Below are positions 32,275 to 41,249 of a stretch of DNA of 64,000 bases, piece by piece. The notes beneath the pieces are model-generated. The model was not told where the DNA came from and searched no databases. It worked only from the letters and a program-made list of their open reading frames with translations. The stretch's first letter is position 1. The number at the start of each line of letters is the position of its first letter. The translations under genes and the position numbers were made by a program. Origin of the DNA: Paraburkholderia fungorum (GTDB taxonomy: Bacteria > Pseudomonadota > Gammaproteobacteria > Burkholderiales > Burkholderiaceae). The stretch spans positions 186,001 through 250,000 of the forward strand of contig NZ_MCAS01000023.1 of assembly GCF_003610895.1 (NCBI RefSeq), written 5' to 3'.

Positions 32275-33555
32275 ATGAAGATTCATATTCAAGGTGGCAC
32301 GCTGATCGATCCGGCAGCGGGCACCGAACAGCAACAGGACATTTTTATCGCGGCGGGCAAGATCGTCGCCATCGGCAACGCGCCCGCTGATTTCCAGGCA
32401 GCGAAGACGATCGACGCCAAAGGTTTGTCGATCGCGCCGGGACTCGTCGACCTGTCCGCGCGTTTGCGCGAACCGGGTTACGAACATAAGGCGACGCTCG
32501 AATCCGAAATGGCCGCGGCGGTGGCGGGCGGCGTGACGAGTCTCGTGTGTCCGCCGGACACCGATCCGACGCTCGATGAACCGGGTCTCGTCGAGATGCT
32601 CAAGTTCCGTGCGCGCAATCTGAACCGGGCGCATGTGTATCCGCTCGGTGCGTTGACCGTTGGCCTGAAAGGCCAGGTCATCACCGAGATGGTCGAGCTG
32701 ACCGAAGCGGGCTGTATCGGGTTTTCGCAGGCGGACGTGCCGGTGGTCGACACGCAGGTGTTGATGCGGGCGTTGCAGTACGCGAAGACTTACGGCTTCA
32801 CCGTGTGGCTGCGTCCGGTCGATGCGTATCTCGGCCGCGGCGGCGTGGCCGCGAGCGGTGCGCTGGCGTCGCGCCTTGGGCTGTCCGGCGTGCCGGTGTC
32901 GGCCGAGACGATCGCGCTGCACACGATTTTCGAGCTGGTCCGCGTGACGGGCGCGCGCGTGCATCTGTCGCATGTGTCGTCGGCGGCGGGCATCGAGCTG
33001 ATGCGCGCGGCGAAGAAGGAGGGCTTGCCGGTATCGTGCGACGTCACCGTGAACCATGTGCATCTGATCGACCTCGACATCGGCTACTTCGACGCGCAAT
33101 TCCGGCTCGATCCGCCGTTGCGCCAGCAGCGTGATCGCGAAGCGATTCGTGCGGGTCTCGCCGACGGTACGATCGACGCGATCTGCTCCGACCACACCCC
33201 GGTCGACGACGACGAAAAGCTTTTGCCATTTGCCGAAGCCACGCCAGGCGCGACGGGGCTCGAGCTATTCCTTTCGCTAACGGTCAAATGGGCCGACGAA
33301 GCGGGCGTGCCGTTGGCCAAGGCACTGAACCGCATTACCACGGCGCCGGCCGATGTGTTGAAGCTGGACGCGGCGGGCCGCATCGCCGTGGGCGCGGTCG
33401 CCGATCTGTGTGTGTTCGACCGCCACGCGTATTGGCGCGTCGAGCCACGCGCACTGAAGAGCCAGGGGCACAACACGCCGTTCCTTGGCTATGAACTGCC
33501 GGCGCGCGTGCGCACGACCATCGTGTCCGGTCACGTTGCATACGAACAGCGCTAA
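32275..33555 (+). CDS. pyrX: Inactive dihydroorotase homologue PyrX (PyrC')
   Basis: 426-aa amidohydrolase-fold protein. Active dihydroorotases have an HxH zinc motif in 'DxHxHLREPG'; here the place reads DLSARLREPG, both His lost. The next motif is PPDTDP instead of MPNTxP. Later HLSHVS and CSDHTP segments remain. Such PyrC' proteins do not catalyse but are needed for class A ATCase assembly and nucleotide control, as in Pseudomonas. The location directly after pyrB supports that role. A working PyrC should be elsewhere in the genome. Confidence 0.92.
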   Translation: MKIHIQGGTLIDPAAGTEQQQDIFIAAGKIVAIGNAPADFQAAKTIDAKGLSIAPGLVDLSARLREPGYEHKATLESEMAAAVAGGVTSLVCPPDTDPTLDEPGLVEMLKFRARNLNRAHVYPLGALTVGLKGQVITEMVELTEAGCIGFSQADVPVVDTQVLMRALQYAKTYGFTVWLRPVDAYLGRGGVAASGALASRLGLSGVPVSAETIALHTIFELVRVTGARVHLSHVSSAAGIELMRAAKKEGLPVSCDVTVNHVHLIDLDIGYFDAQFRLDPPLRQQRDREAIRAGLADGTIDAICSDHTPVDDDEKLLPFAEATPGATGLELFLSLTVKWADEAGVPLAKALNRITTAPADVLKLDAAGRIAVGAVADLCVFDRHAYWRVEPRALKSQGHNTPFLGYELPARVRTTIVSGHVAYEQR

Positions 33556-33592
33556 TATTCGCCGCAATGCCCAGTTACGGAAAGCTCCGACA

Positions 33593-34453
33593 ATGAAGCT
33601 CGCGTTACGCAAGGCCCGTCTCATCGCGCATCTGCTGCACGGCATGTGGACCGTCGCAACGCGCTTTCCCAAGGCCGGCGCGCAAGGGCGGCTGACGCTC
33701 AACCGCGAATGGTCGCTGAAAATGCTGCGTCTATGCGGCATGCGGCTCGTCGTGCATAACGACAGCGCGCGGCTCGACCGCGGCGCGCTGGTGGTCGCCA
33801 ATCACATCTCGTGGATCGATATCTATGTGATCAACGCGTGGCGGCCCACGCCGTTCGTCTCGAAGGCCGAGATCCGGCAATGGCCGGTGGTCGGCTGGCT
33901 GGCGCAGCAACTGGGCACGGTGTTCATCCAGCGCGAGAAGCGCAGTGACGCGAAGCGCATCATGCACGAACTGTCCGACCGCCTGAGCGCGGGCGAACTG
34001 ATGTGCGTGTTTCCCGAAGGGACGACGTCGAACGGTCTGACGCTGCTGCCGTTTCACGCGAATATGTTCCAGGCCGCTGTGTCGGCCTCGGCGCCGGTAC
34101 AGCCGCTGTGCATCATGTATGAAGATGCGCAGGGCCGGCAATCCACCGCGCCTGCGTATATCGACGATCTGACGCTGGCTGATTCGCTGAACATGCTGTT
34201 GCGCGGCGGCCCGTTGACCGCGCACGTGTATGTCGGCGCGCCGCTTGCGCCGGGTGCGGACAGACGCACGCTGGCGGCCGAGGCAGAAGGGGTGATTGCC
34301 GCGGCGCTGCGGGAGATGCAGGGCGGTGCGACAGCTTCTGGTGCTGCGATTGCGGCGGCGATTTCCGCGGGCGGCGCCGCTAGCGTTTCTGGCGACTCCA
34401 GCGCTTCGGCGCCATTGATCGAGCCGGCCGATCAATCCAGCCGGTCGGCTTGA
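33593..34453 (+). CDS. 1-acyl-glycerol-3-phosphate acyltransferase-like (PlsC family)
   Basis: 286-aa membrane-associated acyltransferase. The HX4D motif is in VVANHISWID, and the glycerophosphate-binding FPEGTTSN follows at about residue 140. FVSKAEIRQWPVVGWLA is the usual middle motif. One N-terminal hydrophobic helix is possible. The last ~45 residues are an Ala/Gly/Ser low-complexity tail. It probably acylates lysophosphatidic acid or an ornithine-type lipid. It starts 37 bases after pyrX and may be in the same transcript. Confidence 0.88.
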   Translation: MKLALRKARLIAHLLHGMWTVATRFPKAGAQGRLTLNREWSLKMLRLCGMRLVVHNDSARLDRGALVVANHISWIDIYVINAWRPTPFVSKAEIRQWPVVGWLAQQLGTVFIQREKRSDAKRIMHELSDRLSAGELMCVFPEGTTSNGLTLLPFHANMFQAAVSASAPVQPLCIMYEDAQGRQSTAPAYIDDLTLADSLNMLLRGGPLTAHVYVGAPLAPGADRRTLAAEAEGVIAAALREMQGGATASGAAIAAAISAGGAASVSGDSSASAPLIEPADQSSRSA

Positions 34454-34464
34454 AGCGCTGACTT

Positions 34465-35361
34465 TTAGTTGCCGCCGTTTGGCACACGGCAGCTTTCGCA
34501 GTCGACCTGAGTCAGCGTGCGCTCTGCGGGATTCTGCGCAAGGCGCACGGCGGAGAGCTTCTCGCCCCATACGCAGCCGGAATCCAGGCCAATCAGGTTG
34601 TCGCGCAGGGTCAGCCCGAGTGCGGCCCAATGACCGAATACGACGGTGACGTCCGCGGTTTTGCGCGACGGCACGTCGAACCACGGCATGCTGCCCGGCG
34701 GCGCGGAATTCAGGCCGCCGCTGCTGCTGAAATCCATCGCACCTTCGGCATTGCAGAAACGGATGCGCGTGAGCGTGCTGCACGTGAGGCGCAGCCGCTC
34801 GATGCCCTTGATGCCGGGTGTCCAGCGATTCGGCTCGTTGCCGTATAGCCCCGCGAGCGTTTCCTTCCAGTTCGGCGCGCGCAATGCGCGCTGCAATTCA
34901 TCGGCAAGCTCCATCGTCAAAGCAGCGTCCCATTGCGGCAGCACGCCCGCATGCACCATGAGCATGCCGTTGTCGAAATGCGCGAGCGGACGGTGGCGGA
35001 CCCATTCGAGCAGATCGGCGGCATCCGGCGCTGAGAGGATGTCGTCGATCGTGTCGCCTTTCTTCGATTTGCGGATGCCCGCCGAGACCGACAGCAGATG
35101 TAAGTCGTGGTTACCCAGCACCGGCACCGCGCGCTCGCCCAGCGCGATGATGTCGCGCAGCGTGGCGAGCGATTCGGAGCCGCGGTTGATCAGGTCGCCG
35201 GCGAACCACAGCGGGGTGTCCGCGGGCGGCGCGGCCTTGGCCAGCAGCCGCTGGAACGGCGTTCGGCAGCCTTGCAGGTCGCCGAATGCGAGCGGTAGCG
35301 GCTGTCTGGCGGCGGGCGGAGCGGCAGTATAGGCGGCGGTGGAAGTGGTGGAGGATGTCAT
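34465..35361 (-). CDS. apaH: Symmetrical diadenosine tetraphosphatase
   Basis: 298-aa calcineurin-like phosphoesterase that hydrolyses Ap4A to two ADP. All metal-binding motifs are visible: FGDLQGC, FAGDLINRGSES, LGNHDLHLL and VFGHWAALG. An N-terminal Ser/Thr/Ala-rich extension of about 22 residues precedes the catalytic domain. Convergent with the acyltransferase gene (11-base gap). Confidence 0.96.
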   Translation of the reverse strand: MTSSTTSTAAYTAAPPAARQPLPLAFGDLQGCRTPFQRLLAKAAPPADTPLWFAGDLINRGSESLATLRDIIALGERAVPVLGNHDLHLLSVSAGIRKSKKGDTIDDILSAPDAADLLEWVRHRPLAHFDNGMLMVHAGVLPQWDAALTMELADELQRALRAPNWKETLAGLYGNEPNRWTPGIKGIERLRLTCSTLTRIRFCNAEGAMDFSSSGGLNSAPPGSMPWFDVPSRKTADVTVVFGHWAALGLTLRDNLIGLDSGCVWGEKLSAVRLAQNPAERTLTQVDCESCRVPNGGN

Positions 35362-35587
35362 CGGGAAGTCGGTGCAGTTCGATACACGCGGTTACGAACA
35401 AGGCGTGCCGCGTTGGGCGGTGCAGCAAGTTAGCGTGACATAATAGCCCGTTTGAAGCACGGATATCGTGGTATGGGCTGCGAGGAGCCGCCACCAACCG
35501 GCTTGGCCGGGGAGGTTGTCAGGCGTACCGCCGCCCGCGCGCGCGATATTGCACCACAACAGGATGACCCTCGTGAACGGAGAAAGC

Positions 35588-36502
35588 ATGTCGTCTTTTC
35601 ATGCGCATCAACCTGTCCGCACGCTCGTCACTGGGGCGAGTGGCTTCACGGGCCGCTATCTGGTCGACAATCTGCTCGGCCGCGGTCATACCGTGATCGA
35701 AACGGTGGCCGGGCGTAACGAAGCGGAAACGCCGACGCGCCTGAGGCTCGACATTACGTCGCCCGACGCATGCCGGCGCGTGATCGAAACGGTGCGCCCC
35801 GACTACATCGTGCATCTGGCGGCGATCAGTTTCGTCGGCCATAACGATCCGCTCGACTTTTACCGCGTCAACGTGATCGGCACGCTGAATCTGCTGGAGG
35901 CTTGCGCGGCCGTCGGCCATACGCCCCGCAAGCTATTGATCGCGAGCAGCGCGAATGTCTACGGCAACGTCACGAGCGACGCCATCGACGAAACCTTTCC
36001 GGTCACGCCGGTGAACCACTATGCCGCCAGCAAGGCGGCGATGGAAACGATGGTGCGGACCTGGTTCGACCGGCTGCCCATCCTGATCGTGCGGCCGTTC
36101 AATTACACCGGACGTGGGCAGGCAGCGAACTTCCTCGTGCCGAAGATCGTCGAGCATTTCGCGCGGCGCGAACCGGCTATCGAACTCGGCAATATCGATG
36201 TGGCGCGCGATTTCTCGGACGTGCGCTATGTGGCGAGCGCCTATGAGGCTTTGCTCGAATCCGAGGCGGCTGCTTCGGAGACGGTTAATGTCTGTACTGG
36301 CACGCCTTATACGCTGCGGGAGATTCTCTCGGCGGCGAGCGATCTGACCGGGCACGAGATCGAAATTCAGGTCAATCCGGCTTTCGTGCGTCAAACCGAC
36401 GTGAAGATGCTGGCCGGGTCGCCCGCCAAGCTGCGTTCGCTGGCGCCGAAGGTGGAGGCTATTCCGTTTATGGATACGTTGCGGTGGATGTTGGCGGCGT
36501 AA
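35588..36502 (+). CDS. NAD-dependent epimerase/dehydratase, GDP-6-deoxymannose reductase-like
   Basis: 304-aa extended SDR enzyme. The NAD(P) motif VTGASGFTGRYL sits at the N terminus; the catalytic Ser and Tyr-Lys are in LLIASSANVYG and NHYAASKAAM. RPFNYTGRGQ matches the Rmd family that reduces GDP-4-keto-6-deoxymannose to GDP-D-rhamnose. The ATG at 35588 follows GGAG, while an ATG eight codons earlier (35564) is also possible. It opens the polysaccharide gene region with rmlBACD, although no gmd gene is in the window. Confidence 0.85.
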   Translation: MSSFHAHQPVRTLVTGASGFTGRYLVDNLLGRGHTVIETVAGRNEAETPTRLRLDITSPDACRRVIETVRPDYIVHLAAISFVGHNDPLDFYRVNVIGTLNLLEACAAVGHTPRKLLIASSANVYGNVTSDAIDETFPVTPVNHYAASKAAMETMVRTWFDRLPILIVRPFNYTGRGQAANFLVPKIVEHFARREPAIELGNIDVARDFSDVRYVASAYEALLESEAAASETVNVCTGTPYTLREILSAASDLTGHEIEIQVNPAFVRQTDVKMLAGSPAKLRSLAPKVEAIPFMDTLRWMLAA

Positions 36503-36765
36503 GGAAACATTTCTGCGCGTGGATGCCCGATTTGTCCTGCACTTGCCTTACAGCCTGGCGGTTCTGTCAGGCTGTTCCGGGTTGCCTGGGTCGGGTTGTC
36601 ATCGGCGCGGCTTTATAATCGTGGCTCAATAAGATCGGCGTTTCAGCGTCTGTCCACGAGGGGCAGGGGTTGCCGCGGGCGTCGACACAGTGTGAACACC
36701 ACAACGCGAGGTGAGCGGATCAGCAGGCCGAGTTGATCCGCCACTACCATCTAGAAGGAAATTTC
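36503..36765 (+). promoter_or_regulatory. Intergenic region with a TATAAT, likely rml promoter
   Basis: A perfect TATAAT lies at 36614-36619, upstream of rmlB. No -35 hexamer stands at the right spacing, so this is a weak call. Confidence 0.35.
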
Positions 36766-37827
36766 ATGATCCTGGTAACGGGCGGCGCGGGCTTTATCGG
36801 CGCCAATTTCGTGCTCGACTGGCTCGGTACGTCGGACGAAGCGGTACTGAACGTCGACAAGCTGACCTACGCCGGCAATCTCGGCACGCTTAAGTCGCAA
36901 CAGGACAACCCTCGCCATATCTTCGCCCGCGTCGATATCTGCGATCGCGCCGCGCTCGACGCGCTTTTCGCCGAGCACAGGCCGCGCGCCGTGCTGCACT
37001 TTGCCGCCGAAAGCCATGTGGACCGTTCAATCCACGGTCCGGCGGATTTCGTGCAAACCAACGTGGTCGGCACCTTCACCTTGCTCGAAGCCACGCGTCA
37101 GTACTGGAGTGCGCTCGGTGAGGCCGACAAGGCCGCGTTCCGTTTCCTGCACGTCTCGACGGACGAAGTGTTCGGCTCGCTCTCCGCTACCGATCCGCAA
37201 TTCTCCGAAACCACGCCGTATGCGCCGAATAGCCCCTACTCGGCCACCAAGGCGGGTTCCGATCATCTGGTGCGCGCTTACCATCACACGTATGGTCTGC
37301 CGGTGCTCACCACGAACTGCTCGAACAACTACGGCCCGTACCAGTTCCCCGAGAAGCTGATTCCGCTGATGATCGCCAACGCACTGGCCGGCAAGGCACT
37401 GCCCGTGTACGGCGACGGTCAGAACGTGCGCGACTGGTTGTACGTCGGCGACCATTGCAGCGCGATCCGCGAAGTGCTCGCGCGCGGCACGCCAGGTGAG
37501 ACGTACAACATCGGCGGCTGGAACGAAAAGAAGAACCTCGACGTCGTGCATACGCTGTGCGACCTGCTCGACCAATTGCGCCCAAAGGCGGGCGCCTCCT
37601 ACCGTGACCAGATCACCTACGTGAAGGATCGTCCGGGCCATGACCGCCGCTATGCGATCGACGCGCGCAAGCTCGAACGCGAACTCGGCTGGAAGCCCGC
37701 AGAAACCTTCGAGACCGGGCTCGCGAAAACGGTTCGTTGGTATCTCGACCATCAGACGTGGGTCGACGAAGTGGCTTCCGGTGAATACCGGAAGTGGGTC
37801 GAGACGAACTACTCCCAACGGTCATAA
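36766..37827 (+). CDS. rmlB: dTDP-glucose 4,6-dehydratase
   Basis: 353-aa enzyme for the second step of dTDP-L-rhamnose synthesis. The NAD motif VTGGAGFIGANF, the STDEVFG catalytic strand and the YSATKAGSDHL Tyr-Lys motif are intact, as is NCSNNYGPYQFPEKLIP. The ATG at 36766 follows GAAGGAAA; a longer frame upstream lacks a ribosome site. It is the first of rmlB-A-C-D, spaced 10, -4 and 11 bases, clearly one operon. Confidence 0.97.
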   Translation: MILVTGGAGFIGANFVLDWLGTSDEAVLNVDKLTYAGNLGTLKSQQDNPRHIFARVDICDRAALDALFAEHRPRAVLHFAAESHVDRSIHGPADFVQTNVVGTFTLLEATRQYWSALGEADKAAFRFLHVSTDEVFGSLSATDPQFSETTPYAPNSPYSATKAGSDHLVRAYHHTYGLPVLTTNCSNNYGPYQFPEKLIPLMIANALAGKALPVYGDGQNVRDWLYVGDHCSAIREVLARGTPGETYNIGGWNEKKNLDVVHTLCDLLDQLRPKAGASYRDQITYVKDRPGHDRRYAIDARKLERELGWKPAETFETGLAKTVRWYLDHQTWVDEVASGEYRKWVETNYSQRS

Positions 37828-37837
37828 GGGGTTTGAG

Positions 37838-38719
37838 ATGGCGCGCAAGGGCATTATTCTGGCCGGTGGTTCCGGCACTCGCTTGTACCCGATCACGCAG
37901 GTCGTATCGAAGCAACTCCTGCCGGTGTACGACAAGCCAATGATCTACTACCCGCTGTCGACACTGATGATCGCCGGCATCCGCGACGTACTGATCATCT
38001 CGACACCCGAGGACACGCCGCGTTTCGCGTCGATGCTCGGCGACGGCAGCCAATGGGGCATGAATTTCCAGTACGCAGTGCAGCCGTCACCGGACGGGCT
38101 CGCGCAGGCGTTCATCATTGGCCGCGATTTTGTCGGCAACGATCCGTCGGCGCTGATTCTCGGCGACAACATTTTCTACGGCCACGATCTTGCGAGCCAG
38201 CTCGGCCACGCGAACCAGCGCACCGACGGCGCGACCGTGTTCGCGTATCACGTGCAGGATCCCGAACGATATGGCGTGGTCGAGTTCGACAAGGATTTTC
38301 GCGCGCTGTCGATCGAGGAAAAGCCACTCACGCCGCGCTCGAATTACGCGGTTACCGGTCTCTATTTCTACGATCGCGACGTCTGCAATATTGCCGCCGA
38401 TATCAAACCGTCCGCGCGTGGCGAGCTCGAAATCACCGACGTCAATTCGACGTACCTGAAGGCCGGCAGGCTGAGCGTCGAGTTGATGGGGCGCGGCTAC
38501 GCATGGCTCGATACCGGCACGCACGATTCGCTGATCGATGCGGCGACGTTTATCGCGACCTTGCAGAAGCGCCAGGGCCTGGTGGTCGCGTGTCCTGAAG
38601 AAGTGGCGTTCCGTCAGCGCTGGATCGGCGCGGAACAGGTCGAACAGCTCGCGAGACCGCTCGCGAAGAACGCCTACGGTAAATATCTGCTCAAGCTCGT
38701 TTCGGATCCTCTCGCATGA
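37838..38719 (+). CDS. rmlA: Glucose-1-phosphate thymidylyltransferase
   Basis: 293-aa nucleotidyltransferase that makes dTDP-glucose. The signature GGSGTRLYPITQVVSKQLLP at the N terminus is complete and is followed by YDKPMIYYPLS and the metal-binding ILGDNIFYG. Length is standard. The start ATG 37838 follows a GGGGTTTGAG region. It overlaps rmlC by four bases. Confidence 0.97.
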   Translation: MARKGIILAGGSGTRLYPITQVVSKQLLPVYDKPMIYYPLSTLMIAGIRDVLIISTPEDTPRFASMLGDGSQWGMNFQYAVQPSPDGLAQAFIIGRDFVGNDPSALILGDNIFYGHDLASQLGHANQRTDGATVFAYHVQDPERYGVVEFDKDFRALSIEEKPLTPRSNYAVTGLYFYDRDVCNIAADIKPSARGELEITDVNSTYLKAGRLSVELMGRGYAWLDTGTHDSLIDAATFIATLQKRQGLVVACPEEVAFRQRWIGAEQVEQLARPLAKNAYGKYLLKLVSDPLA

Positions 38720-39267
38720 AGCTCAACATTATTCCGACCTCGCTGCCGGAAGTGAAAATCATCGAACCCAAGGTGTTTGCGGATGCCCGCGGGTTTTTCT
38801 TCGAAAGCTTCAATGCGAAGGAGTTTGCGCAAGCGCTCGGCGTCGAAGTCGAGTTCGTGCAGGACAACCACTCGTTGTCCGCGAAGAACGTCGTACGTGG
38901 TTTGCACTACCAGCTCGTGCGGCCGCAGGGCAAGCTCGTGCGCGTCGTGTCGGGTGAGGTGTTCGACGTCGCGGTCGATATCCGCAAGGGTTCGCCGACC
39001 TTCGGTCAATGGGCGGGCGAGCGGCTGAGCGCGGAGAACAAGCGGCAGATGTGGATTCCGGCTGGCTTCGCGCACGGCTTCGCGGTGTTGTCGGAGCAGG
39101 CCGAGTTCCTGTACAAGACCACCGACTACTGGTACGCCGAACACGAGCGCTGCATGCTGTGGAATGATCCGCGGATCGGCATCGAATGGCCGCTCGACGG
39201 TGAACCGCTGCTGGCCGCGAAAGACGCTGCCGCGCCGCGTTTGGCCGACGCCGAATTGCCGGATTGA
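38716..39267 (+). CDS. rmlC: dTDP-4-dehydrorhamnose 3,5-epimerase
   Basis: 183-aa cupin-fold epimerase. The active-site RGLHYQ is present along with FVQDNHSLSAKNVVRG, VFDVAVDIR and GFAHGF motifs, and the aromatic KTTDYW strand. The ATG overlaps the rmlA stop (ATGA), indicating coupled translation. Confidence 0.97.
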   Translation: MKLNIIPTSLPEVKIIEPKVFADARGFFFESFNAKEFAQALGVEVEFVQDNHSLSAKNVVRGLHYQLVRPQGKLVRVVSGEVFDVAVDIRKGSPTFGQWAGERLSAENKRQMWIPAGFAHGFAVLSEQAEFLYKTTDYWYAEHERCMLWNDPRIGIEWPLDGEPLLAAKDAAAPRLADAELPD

Positions 39268-39278
39268 CGGGGGCGGCT

Positions 39279-40175
39279 ATGAGCGAGCAGCGTGTCGTGT
39301 TACTGACTGGCACCAACGGCCAGGTTGGTTTCGAATTGCAACGTAGTTTGCAGGGGCTGGGCAGAATCGTCGCGCTTGATCGCAGCCGGCTGGATCTGCG
39401 CGACTCGCAGCAGATTCGCGAGGTTGTGCGCGCAACCAAACCGGCGTTGATCGTCAACCCGGCTGCGTACACCGCGGTCGATGCGGCGGAAAACGACGTC
39501 GCGGGTGCCACGCAGCTCAACGTCGAAGCGCCTCGCGTGCTGGCTGAAGAGGCGAAGCGCCTGGGGGCGGCCCTTGTGCACTATTCCACCGACTACGTGT
39601 TTGATGGAAAGAAGACCACGGCGTACGTCGAAGACGATGAGCCGAACCCGCAGAACGTGTATGGGCGCACCAAGCTCGAGGGTGAACAGGCGATTATCGA
39701 ATCGGGTTGCTCGCATCTGATTTTTCGCACGAGTTGGGTCTACGGAACGCGCGGCAAGAACTTCCTGTTGACAATGCTGCGCCTCGGCGCCGAGCGCAGC
39801 GAGCTAAGCGTGGTGGCCGATCAGTATGGCGCCCCCACGTGGGCGAATACCATTGCTGCTCTGACTTCAAACGTGCTTGCGCAGACGGTGGGGTCAAGGG
39901 CGAGTGATTGGGACGACTGGTGGTCGTCATGTTCAGGTGTCTATCATTTGACAGCCTCGGGCGAGACGTCCTGGCACGGGTTCGCGCAAGCTATCTTCGA
40001 GCTGTCCGGGCTGGCGGCGAAGCCTCAGGTGATGCCGCTTCCCGCTGCGTCCTATCCCACCGCGGCCACGAGACCGGGCAATTCCCGTCTTTCGAACGAC
40101 AAGCTTGCGGACATATTCGGTGTTCGTGCGCCGGACTGGCGCGATGCGTTGAGTCTTTGCATGGCGGCGCGGTGA
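39279..40175 (+). CDS. rmlD: dTDP-4-dehydrorhamnose reductase
   Basis: 298-aa NAD(P)H-dependent reductase completing dTDP-L-rhamnose. TGTNGQVGFEL (NADP motif), NPAAYTAVDAAE, YSTDYVFDG and the YGRTKLEGE Tyr-Lys pair are all present. A short insertion around GSRASDWDDWWSSCSG lies before the C-terminal substrate domain and is not common in RmlD. Last gene of the rml operon. Confidence 0.96.
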   Translation: MSEQRVVLLTGTNGQVGFELQRSLQGLGRIVALDRSRLDLRDSQQIREVVRATKPALIVNPAAYTAVDAAENDVAGATQLNVEAPRVLAEEAKRLGAALVHYSTDYVFDGKKTTAYVEDDEPNPQNVYGRTKLEGEQAIIESGCSHLIFRTSWVYGTRGKNFLLTMLRLGAERSELSVVADQYGAPTWANTIAALTSNVLAQTVGSRASDWDDWWSSCSGVYHLTASGETSWHGFAQAIFELSGLAAKPQVMPLPAASYPTAATRPGNSRLSNDKLADIFGVRAPDWRDALSLCMAAR

Positions 40176-40234
40176 GCGCCGTACAGGCTGGCGCCGGTGT
40201 GCCGCCTACTCAAACCTGATGCAGGAGCACGAAG

Positions 40235-40822
40235 ATGTCAGACCGTGAGCGTATCCGTGTGACAGCCAGAGAAACATTGTCGAATGAGCGGCGGCGGTTG
40301 GAGAAGCTGACCTACGAATATGACCGTAGCGACGGCAGCACGCAATTGCTTACCAACGAGACATACCATGTGGACGACGGCGCTGCCGGGTTGCTCTATG
40401 ACCTTGCGCGCGGCACCGTTGTGCTGGTGCGGCAGTTCCGTTTGCCTGCCTATCTGCAGGGTTCGAGTGGCTTCACGCTCGAGGCGGCAGCCGGTTTTCT
40501 GGATGGCGCGTCGCCGGAAGATCGTGTGCGCGCGGAGATCATGGAGGAAGCTGGCTATCGCGTGTCTTCGGTCAAGAAGGTATGCGAGGCGTTGATGGTG
40601 CCGGGGTGTGTCGCCCACACGGTGCATGGTTTCGTCGCGCCGTATACGCCGGAAGACAAGATCACAGCCGGTGGCGGACTGCTGAAAGAGGGCGAGGATA
40701 TTTCGGTAGTCGAACTATCGATCGACGAGGCGTTGCGGATGATTGAGAGCGGCGAGATTGTGGATGGCAAGACAATCATTCTGCTGCAGTATGTGGCGCT
40801 GCATTTGTTCCGGGCGTCTTGA
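40235..40822 (+). CDS. nudK: Nudix hydrolase, GDP-mannose pyrophosphatase NudK-like
   Basis: 195-aa enzyme. The Nudix helix region reads AAAGFLDGASPEDRVRAEI then MEEAGYRV, close to the NudK/ADP-ribose pyrophosphatase form. The N-terminal LSNERRRLEKLTYEYDRSDG and LLYDLARGTVVLVRQFRLP match NudK. Expected to cleave GDP-mannose or similar sugar nucleotides, which could tune precursor pools for the adjoining polysaccharide locus. It starts 59 bases after rmlD. Confidence 0.85.
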   Translation: MSDRERIRVTARETLSNERRRLEKLTYEYDRSDGSTQLLTNETYHVDDGAAGLLYDLARGTVVLVRQFRLPAYLQGSSGFTLEAAAGFLDGASPEDRVRAEIMEEAGYRVSSVKKVCEALMVPGCVAHTVHGFVAPYTPEDKITAGGGLLKEGEDISVVELSIDEALRMIESGEIVDGKTIILLQYVALHLFRAS

Positions 40823-40966
40823 GAACAACCCATGTTCGGGCACGGCGGGTGCGTGCCGGATTGAACAGAACGTTGGCTTTTTACATGCAACTTCCTGTAA
40901 CACGCGAGCAAGTTGCTTCGATCGATGCGGGGGCGAGGGCCCCAGGTTCGCCGCGATCCTGACGCG

Positions 40967-41009
40967 TTGACAAGGTGATACATGTGCGGGATACTCGCCG
41001 GGCTATAAT
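40967..41009 (+). promoter_or_regulatory. Candidate promoter(s) for the wzm-wzt operon
   Basis: A consensus TTGACA (40967-40972) is followed after 17 bases by GATACT (40990-40995). A perfect TATAAT stands 14 bases further (41004-41009) and could be used with a weaker -35. Located in the nudK-wzm gap. Confidence 0.55.
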
Positions 41010-41249
41010 TTTGGGGCATTGCTTCTTTCAGTATGTCCCCTGTTTCAAGCCTTTAGGGCGGTTCGTCGAAGTAACAAGCCTCGCTGCGCCCGCGGCAACG
41101 AACGATAAGCAGAGGAGCGCAGTCGCCACCTGCAGCAGGTTAGCGCAGGCGGTTGATTTCAATGTGTGGCGAATGGCGCCACACTCTGTTTGCTCCATTC
41201 CCAGTTGAACAAATACAGTCCAGCGGACTGATCTTTCGAGTCGTCAAGT
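41010..41249. other. Leader region upstream of wzm
   Basis: The rest of the 427-base nudK-wzm gap. It lacks a gene-like frame. No JUMPstart/ops consensus was recognised, although such elements are common before polysaccharide exporters. Confidence 0.4.

Noticed and set aside
41010..41249. Possible JUMPstart/ops element before wzm
   Set aside because: Only fragments such as GGCGGT are present; the ops core GGCGGTAGCG was not found.
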